Assembly (NCBI RefSeq): GCF_025371035.1
Contig: NZ_JANZXB010000011.1
Location: 93,247-157,246, forward strand
Direction: 5' to 3'
Length of the DNA stretch: 64,000 bases
DNA from: Sphingomonas sp. LC-1
Lineage (GTDB): Bacteria > Pseudomonadota > Alphaproteobacteria > Sphingomonadales > Sphingomonadaceae
Under the pieces are notes generated by a model. That model had not been told where the DNA came from, did not search any database, and was given only the letters and a program-made list of their open reading frames with translations. The stretch's first letter is position 1, and every line of letters starts with the position of its first letter. The position numbers and the translations under genes were made by a program. This document shows positions 59,026 through 64,000 of the stretch, piece by piece.

Positions 59026-61401
59026 ATGGCGCATACCGCCTATCTGCCGATCATCGCCGATCGCTATGGCGCCGTCGTGCGCCACATCTTCGTCGTGGGG
59101 CTGGACCTCACCGGCATCGAGATGCGTGCGCAGATTCGATTGTACGGCGATGTCCCCGGCACCCCGCTGGTCGACCTGACAACCGTGACGAACGGTAACG
59201 CGCAGGGCCTGCGACTGGTCGAAGTCACCAGCGACGACATCGGTGTTCCGACCTCCCATGTCGAGATCGTCATCAACGAGACGACCATGGAGTCGCTGCC
59301 CTATGCGGGCGAGGTCGGCGATGCGACGACGCTGGCCTGGGACTGGCAGGTGATAATCGCGGGCCGCAAGCGTCGCTTGGCCAAAGGCGAATTCCAGATC
59401 ACTGGCGATGGCGTCACCGGCGCCAACGCCGCCCCCACCAATCGTGCTGCGCCCTATGGCCTCCCTCTGCGCCCTGTCGCCGACGTCTGGACGTCCGCCC
59501 GCATGACATTCGGAGAAGAGCAAGTGACCGTACAGATTGATGGTGCCGACCTGATTGCGCCGCTGGCGGCAAAGGCGACTGATGCTGCGGCACGGGCCGA
59601 AGCGGGGCGGGATGCCGCAGAGCTTGCGAGCGCAAGCGCTTTGGCGTCGTCGCGCTACTATCCGACCAAGGCCGCTGGCGAGGCCGCGACGACCGCCAAT
59701 CAGCTATTCTCGACAGATGATGGGGCGGGTACCCTCATCTTCTACCGCCGTACCAGCAGCGGCTCGACCGAGATTTCCCGCGCGCTGACTCCGGCGGGGC
59801 TGGCGGCTGCCGACGGTGGAGACCGGGTGGGCTGGCAATCGCCCGGCACCGGGGCGACCCCGCGCACGATGCGGGTACGGGTCCGTGATCTGCCCGTCAG
59901 CCCGTTAGATTTTGGCGCGGTCGGCGATGGTGTCGCAGACGATGGCGGCTATCTGCAAAAGGCCGCAGCCTATGCCGCTCTGTCCGGCAAGCCTCTCGAC
60001 CTGACGCCCGCACCGACGGCGTGGAAGGTGCGGTCTGGCCTGGATTTCTCTGGTGTGCCCATCATCATGGCCGGGTTCGGCAAGGCGATCCGGCCCGATC
60101 CATCCGGAAATTTCCCGACCGGCTACGCCGTGACGATCGGCGATCCCACGAAAGGCTTTGGCGAGGGCCGGGTGGTCGGCGCCCAGATCCTGGGAAACCT
60201 CACGGTGGAGGGTGATCGCAGTGCTGATCTAAACGGCGTCTATCTGAAGGGCAGCTGGCTCAACGTCGGTGCGATCCGGGTTAATGGCTTCAAGGGCATG
60301 GGCATTTGCGGCGAGGCGGTCTGGGATAGCCTCATCGGTCGCCTCTCGGTCGAGCTGTCCGGTGACCTGGATAGCTGGGCTCTGTGGTTGAAGGCGGGCG
60401 GGGACACGTTCAACGCCACGCAAATCTCCTCCATTCAGGTCGAGCAGGCGTACCAGAAGGGTATCTTTGCCGACCTGCTGCGCTGCCGCGTCCAGAACAT
60501 CCACTCGGAGCGGATGACGATACTGACCGCCGACGAGGGCGGCGGGTCGTACGAAAACTACAGGTTCCTCCTGTCTAATAGCTCGGTGGATCAGGCGGTC
60601 ATCCATGCCCGAGAAGTCGATGCAGCCGAAGCAGCCAATCGGGTCGGGCCTGCTGGGGAACCGCTTGCCCGACTGGCGGATGGAAGCGGTGCGCCCTGCC
60701 GGATCACGATGAACGGGGATGCGTCGAGCTTCCGCGAGATGGCCTGCCCCGGTGCCCTCGTGTTCACCGATTACGGCACCGGCCTCCAGATTTCGAACCT
60801 GGGGTGCCGGGATTATTCCCAGATGGCGCCGTCGCGTCGTATCCTTCTGACCACACCGGCAGTGTCTGGCCTGTGCACCCTCGGACAGGACACGAGCGTG
60901 CTGGAGCCGCAAATCAACCGGATCGATTTTGCATTCAACGGACAGAACATCGTCATCGAAGGCGGCACGATCGCGCAGCCCATCAATTGCAGCCAGAACA
61001 TCATTGGCAACATCGTATTCGAGAAGGTGTCGCTTGGTGAGATTCTCGATACCCGCGAGCCCGCCGCGGACAAGCTGCCGATCACCTTCCGCGCCTGCAA
61101 CATCGCGCGCATGACCGGCGCTTTCAATGCGGTCGCGGTAGTCGACGGTGGCTATGTGAAGGACGTCGCTCTGGCCTCGCAGGCGCGGGTCGAGATGATC
61201 AACGGGCGATCGGCCACCTTTACCTATACGGGCAATCGCGCCTTCCTGACCCGCAATTGGCGCTCTGCGGCGGTGGCCGCGTGGGACCGGCCAATCGAGC
61301 AGGCATACCCGGCTGGCACGCGTACAGAGCGCGTCGGCTACAGCGCAGACGGTAGCCTCTACCAGAACACTGGCGGCACGAACTGGGTCAAGGTCGCCTG
61401 A
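59026..61401 (+). CDS. Tailspike/tail fibre with pectate-lyase-like beta-helix
   Basis: 791 residues from ATG at 59026 (CGGAG upstream). Residues 1-150 resemble a baseplate upper-protein domain (LTGIEMRAQIRLYGDVPGTP), 180-230 is an Ala-rich coiled coil, and SPLDFGAVGDGVADDGGYLQ near 305 starts a right-handed beta-helix. The C-terminus has TRTERVGYSADGSLYQNTGG. It likely binds and may cut surface polysaccharide. Confidence 0.88.
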   Translation: MAHTAYLPIIADRYGAVVRHIFVVGLDLTGIEMRAQIRLYGDVPGTPLVDLTTVTNGNAQGLRLVEVTSDDIGVPTSHVEIVINETTMESLPYAGEVGDATTLAWDWQVIIAGRKRRLAKGEFQITGDGVTGANAAPTNRAAPYGLPLRPVADVWTSARMTFGEEQVTVQIDGADLIAPLAAKATDAAARAEAGRDAAELASASALASSRYYPTKAAGEAATTANQLFSTDDGAGTLIFYRRTSSGSTEISRALTPAGLAAADGGDRVGWQSPGTGATPRTMRVRVRDLPVSPLDFGAVGDGVADDGGYLQKAAAYAALSGKPLDLTPAPTAWKVRSGLDFSGVPIIMAGFGKAIRPDPSGNFPTGYAVTIGDPTKGFGEGRVVGAQILGNLTVEGDRSADLNGVYLKGSWLNVGAIRVNGFKGMGICGEAVWDSLIGRLSVELSGDLDSWALWLKAGGDTFNATQISSIQVEQAYQKGIFADLLRCRVQNIHSERMTILTADEGGGSYENYRFLLSNSSVDQAVIHAREVDAAEAANRVGPAGEPLARLADGSGAPCRITMNGDASSFREMACPGALVFTDYGTGLQISNLGCRDYSQMAPSRRILLTTPAVSGLCTLGQDTSVLEPQINRIDFAFNGQNIVIEGGTIAQPINCSQNIIGNIVFEKVSLGEILDTREPAADKLPITFRACNIARMTGAFNAVAVVDGGYVKDVALASQARVEMINGRSATFTYTGNRAFLTRNWRSAAVAAWDRPIEQAYPAGTRTERVGYSADGSLYQNTGGTNWVKVA

Positions 61402-61454
61402 CGGCAATTGGGTCAGCCGTCTAGCGCGGCCCCCGCTCTTTCGGAGTGAAATCG

Positions 61455-61988
61455 ATGGACAATGCAAGCTTCGCGGCCCGTGCGGTCGCGGACGGGCCGC
61501 CCACTGTCGCGCCCCCGTCATTCGACGGCCACGGATGGCTGGTCGTCCTCAACCTCGCCGTCATGACTTTCGCCACCGTCGTCGCGCTGATGTTCGCAGT
61601 CGACGCGATCAGGGCATGGCACCGCAATCGGGCGGTCGACCGCCCCTCCCATCCCGTCTCGATCTGGCGCTGGGCGGGATTCTGTTTTGCCATGGGGATA
61701 TTCCTGACGCGTGGCGCCGACGCCGTCGTCCTCTGGAATTGGAATATCCGCGATCCTGCGGGGACGGGCTGGTGGCTGACGTTCCAGCGCTTCATCGATC
61801 CTATCGCCATGTGCTTCGGCCTGACCGGCCTGGCGCTTCTCTATCTCTCGGCGCGGGGCATGGTCGTGCAGCTGCGGCGCAGGCCCTTCCCGATCGACAT
61901 GTGGTCGAGCCTGCCGATGCTGAAACGCCCGGCCTACATCGCGCTGCTGAGCCTGATCGCGGCGATTGGCGTGGTCTCCACTCGATGA
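61455..61988 (+). CDS. Phage membrane protein (4 TM)
   Basis: 177 residues from ATG at 61455 with GGAGTG upstream. Four hydrophobic segments: LVVLNLAVMTFATVVALMFA, WRWAGFCFAMGIFL, AMCFGLTGLALLYLSA, AYIALLSLIAAIGVV. Likely part of the lysis region, ATGA-linked to the next gene. Confidence 0.75.
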   Translation: MDNASFAARAVADGPPTVAPPSFDGHGWLVVLNLAVMTFATVVALMFAVDAIRAWHRNRAVDRPSHPVSIWRWAGFCFAMGIFLTRGADAVVLWNWNIRDPAGTGWWLTFQRFIDPIAMCFGLTGLALLYLSARGMVVQLRRRPFPIDMWSSLPMLKRPAYIALLSLIAAIGVVSTR

Positions 61989-62389
61989 TCTGGAAAATGG
62001 GGGCGACCATGGGCGCATTCATCCCCGTCGCGGCTGCGGCCGTTGCACGGGATACCGGGGCGACCGTCGCGACGAGCGCGCCCACCATCTGGCATTTCGC
62101 TGGCTATCCCTTCGAGGCTGGCAGCATGATTGCCGCGCTGTGCGCTTGCCTGGCAGTCCGCTTCTATGTCGCCCAGACCGATCGCCAGCAGCACCGCTGG
62201 ACGGTCGATGCGCCAGTGACGATCCTGGCGCTGCTCTTCACCGCGGGGGCAGTGATGCGGCTTCGGCCTGATCCGGCGCTGGCGCTTATTTACGGCACCG
62301 GCCTCGGCGCGCTGGGCGCGGGCATCATCGCAATCGCGCTAAATTTCGTGCGGTCGAAGCTGCCGGGCACCGATCAGCCGCAGCCGTAA
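61985..62389 (+). CDS. Phage membrane protein, holin candidate
   Basis: 134 residues. Three or more hydrophobic segments: AFIPVAAAAVARD, SMIAALCACLAVRFYV, VTILALLFTAGAVMRL, LIYGTGLGALGAGIIAIAL. It lies just before the endolysin and after another membrane protein, so a holin role is likely but positional. Confidence 0.65.
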   Translation: MIWKMGATMGAFIPVAAAAVARDTGATVATSAPTIWHFAGYPFEAGSMIAALCACLAVRFYVAQTDRQQHRWTVDAPVTILALLFTAGAVMRLRPDPALALIYGTGLGALGAGIIAIALNFVRSKLPGTDQPQP

Positions 62390-62509
62390 AACAGGGGCCG
62401 CCGTTAGGGAGAATAGGCGGCCCCTGCGGCCGACACACCGGGGGGATGGTGCCGGCCCGATCCGAATAGCCCGGCTGTCGGGCTCGTGTCTCCAACAAAG
62501 GACATCGAT

Positions 62510-63013
62510 ATGACCGAACCAACGTGGCTCACCGCCGCGCGGGCGAAACTTGGCGTGCGCGAAACGCCCGGCCCCGCGAACAATCCGACCATCATGGGCT
62601 GGGCCAAGGCGCTCGGGACCAAGGTGCTGGGCATGGTCTTCAATGCCGACAGCGTGCCGTGGTGCGGCCTGTTCGTCGCCAAGTGCATCACCGAAGCCGG
62701 GTTGACCCCGCCCCCGATCGCGGTCCGCGCGAAGGCGTGGGCAACCTGGGGCAAGCCGATCGCGGCCGATGCGCTGGCACCGGGCGCGGTGCTGGTCTTC
62801 GAGCGCGAGGGCGGCGGGCACGTCGGCTTCTATGTCGGCGAGGATGACACGGCGTACCGGGTGCTGGGCGGCAATCAGAGCGATGCCGTGACCACCACCC
62901 GCATTGCGAAGGCCCGTTGCGTGGCCCGGCGCTGGCCCGCTGGCTTGCCCGTGATCGGCAAACCGGTACGACTGTCCGCCGCCGGGCAACCGCTGTCGGT
63001 CAATGAGGCATGA
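62510..63013 (+). CDS. Endolysin-type TIGR02594/CHAP protein
   Basis: 167 residues from ATG at 62510. WLTAARAKLGVRETPGPANN, VPWCGLFVAKCI (catalytic Cys), GAVLVFEREGGGHVGFYVGE (His) is the NlpC/CHAP-like TIGR02594 pattern of phage lysins. It follows the membrane proteins and precedes Rz/Rz1. Confidence 0.9.
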   Translation: MTEPTWLTAARAKLGVRETPGPANNPTIMGWAKALGTKVLGMVFNADSVPWCGLFVAKCITEAGLTPPPIAVRAKAWATWGKPIAADALAPGAVLVFEREGGGHVGFYVGEDDTAYRVLGGNQSDAVTTTRIAKARCVARRWPAGLPVIGKPVRLSAAGQPLSVNEA

Positions 63014-63441
63014 ACGCGGCTACGTTGGTCCGCCTGTGGCCGTTCGCGGCTATCGCGGCGATGGGCCTTTGGGTCGCGCGCCTCGACTATCTGCGGGCCG
63101 ATTATCGGCTGACCCTGACCAATGAGCGGGCCGCGTGGACCGAGAGCATCGCCGCCGCCGACAAGGCCCGCCTGAATGCGCAGGCCGATTACGCGGACCG
63201 GCTGGCGACCGCCGCACAAGGCTACGCCGCCGACCTCGCCAACCGGCAACCCATCATCCTCCGATCCAGAGACACGGTGACGCGCTATGAACAGACCGAT
63301 GCTGGCCGGGCTTTGTGCCTTGCTGCTGACCGCGTGCGGGGAGCGGCAGAGGATCGCAACGCCCTCTTTGCCGACCCTTCCCGATCGACCGAAGGCGGCG
63401 GCGGACCCGTGCCATCCAATTCCTCTGACCATCCAGGCTGA
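63010..63441 (+). CDS. Rz-like i-spanin
   Basis: 143 residues. One N-terminal membrane anchor (LVRLWPFAAIAAMGLWVARL) and a long periplasmic coiled coil (LTNERAAWTESIAAADKARL, YADRLATAAQGYAADLA). It spans to the outer membrane with Rz1 to finish lysis. ATGA link to the lysin. Confidence 0.82.
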   Translation: MNAATLVRLWPFAAIAAMGLWVARLDYLRADYRLTLTNERAAWTESIAAADKARLNAQADYADRLATAAQGYAADLANRQPIILRSRDTVTRYEQTDAGRALCLAADRVRGAAEDRNALFADPSRSTEGGGGPVPSNSSDHPG

Positions 63442-63574
63442 CGGCAGCATGTCGAGCGCCGACGCCGAACGGGCCATTCGCAATGGCGACATCGCGCTTG
63501 CCGCCTGTGAGGCGAAGCGCCGCCTGCTGTGGAGCGCCTGGCCGACCAACACCCCGAACCCTCGAAAGGACTGA
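63287..63574 (+). CDS. Rz1-like o-spanin lipoprotein, nested in the Rz-like gene
   Basis: 95 residues, starting inside the i-spanin gene in another frame. Lipoprotein signal MNRPMLAGLCALLLTAC with lipobox LTAC, then a Pro-rich stretch (PSLPTLPDRPKAAADP). Overlap of spanin genes is classical. Confidence 0.82.
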   Translation: MNRPMLAGLCALLLTACGERQRIATPSLPTLPDRPKAAADPCHPIPLTIQADGSMSSADAERAIRNGDIALAACEAKRRLLWSAWPTNTPNPRKD

Positions 63575-63576
63575 CG

Positions 63577-63852
63577 ATGGCTGACGTATTTTCTTCCTCG
63601 GCGGACACGGTATCTAGCCCCGCCACGCGTGCCGTCGCGATCACTCCAAGCGATTCCACAGACCTGCCCGACATTCCGAAGGGGGTCTATGTCGGCACGG
63701 GCGGCGATATCACGATGATCGGCGTAGGCGCTCCAGCATCCGCCACCGGCGTGACGTGGAAGAATGTGCCAGCCGGGGCGCTGATCCCCTTCCGCCCGCG
63801 TCGCATTCTGGCGACCGGCACCACGGCTGCCTCCATGCTGGGGCTCTACTGA
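63577..63852 (+). CDS. Small phage structural-type protein
   Basis: 91 residues. ATRAVAITPSDSTDLPDIPK, GVYVGTGGDITMIGVGAPAS, beta-rich, as in short phage proteins found after lysis genes in related phages (base or spike-like). TGATG junction with the next gene. Confidence 0.75.
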   Translation: MADVFSSSADTVSSPATRAVAITPSDSTDLPDIPKGVYVGTGGDITMIGVGAPASATGVTWKNVPAGALIPFRPRRILATGTTAASMLGLY

Positions 63853-64000
63853 TGCCGGGCCTTGGCATCGGCTTGGGCATCGGCCTAGGCGGCAGCGCGG
63901 GCGGCGGGCCGGGTCTTTCGGCCAACAAGACCACCTATTACACCACTATTTCTCAGGGTGCGCTGATTGCGTCCCTGACGGATCCTTTCGGTACCGGATC
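63852..64000 (+). CDS. Gly-rich phage protein (3' end outside window)
   Basis: Open from ATG at 63852 to the window edge. MPGLGIGLGIGLGGSAGGGP then LSANKTTYYTTISQGALIAS. The start pattern resembles late tail or fibre-type proteins. The prophage therefore continues to the right. Confidence 0.65.
   Translation, partial: MPGLGIGLGIGLGGSAGGGPGLSANKTTYYTTISQGALIASLTDPFGTG

Larger units (their letters stand above)
17593..64000 (+). mobile_element. HK97-like siphovirus prophage integrated at tRNA-Ser (right end outside window)
   Basis: Everything from the tRNA 3' end to the window edge is phage-like: integrase and excisionase, repressor with divergent early operons, replication genes, HNH, terminase, portal, protease, capsid, connectors, tail, tailspike and lysis. 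Gene order is that of HK97-like siphoviruses. The right attachment site is not in the window. A nested element splits its large terminase gene (36454-43792). Confidence 0.95.

Noticed and set aside
1-64000. CRISPR array, insertion sequence, rRNA, retron or diversity-generating retroelement
   Set aside because: No regularly spaced repeats, transposase, rRNA or reverse-transcriptase motifs were found on reading.

Overview
The window is GC-rich alphaproteobacterial chromosome, most like Sphingomonas or a near relative. This rests on gene content and wording (TrmFO, an E1-beta with an N-terminal lipoyl domain, short intergenic palindromes, many GTGA/ATGA overlaps), not on a database search. About the first 17.6 kb is ordinary core genome. 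The rest, to the right edge and beyond, is an HK97-like siphovirus prophage, and a second, smaller mobile element sits inside that prophage.

Core region (1-17,592): a partial DUF488 gene, trmFO, an EF-hand protein, a squalene/phytoene-synthase-like protein, pdhB and pdhA, an MFS exporter coupled to cysK and a SleB-type wall hydrolase, a MerR regulator, a lipoprotein coupled to hisI, a Rho_N-type protein, purF coupled to an SDR, holB, a D-Ala-D-Ala carboxypeptidase, rlpA, an MltB-type transglycosylase and tRNA-Ser(UGA).

Helper prophage (17,593 to past 64,000): a tyrosine integrase next to the tRNA; a leftward early operon (27,181 back to 19,104) with an AlpA-type excisionase, a cytosine methyltransferase invaded by an HNH ORF, a DpdA-like base-modification candidate and many small genes; a control region with a CI/LexA-like repressor, a HIRAN protein, a Cro-like protein and four matching 16-bp operators lying in or beside pL and pR; rightward early and replication genes (DUF2303, HTH replication protein); then HNH nuclease, a cos-like segment, small terminase, split large terminase, portal, protease, capsid, connectors, tail tube, frameshifted tail chaperones, tape measure, tail tip, tailspike, membrane proteins, endolysin, nested Rz/Rz1 and the start of further late genes. 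Two oppositely oriented genes for exported proteins look like lysogenic-conversion (moron) genes.

Nested element (36,454-43,792, about 7.3 kb): it splits the prophage large terminase gene after codon 17. The gene start lies at 36,408 and the rest resumes in frame at 43,788. A 7-bp direct repeat (TGGTCCC) marks the two ends. Joining the halves at the repeat restores an uninterrupted terminase of about 503 residues. The element has its own integrase beside the right end, an AlpA-like excisionase at the left end, matching GACGCA repeats at both ends, iterons, an HTH replication-type gene, a BRO/KilAC antirepressor, and its own copies of three helper packaging features: the HNH nuclease, the non-coding cos-like segment after it, and a major capsid protein. 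It has no recognisable terminase, portal, protease or complete tail gene. The best reading is a phage satellite that uses the conserved terminase start of its helper as attB, keeps the helper unable to package until it leaves, and may be packaged through the copied cos-like site. A decayed second prophage is the main alternative.
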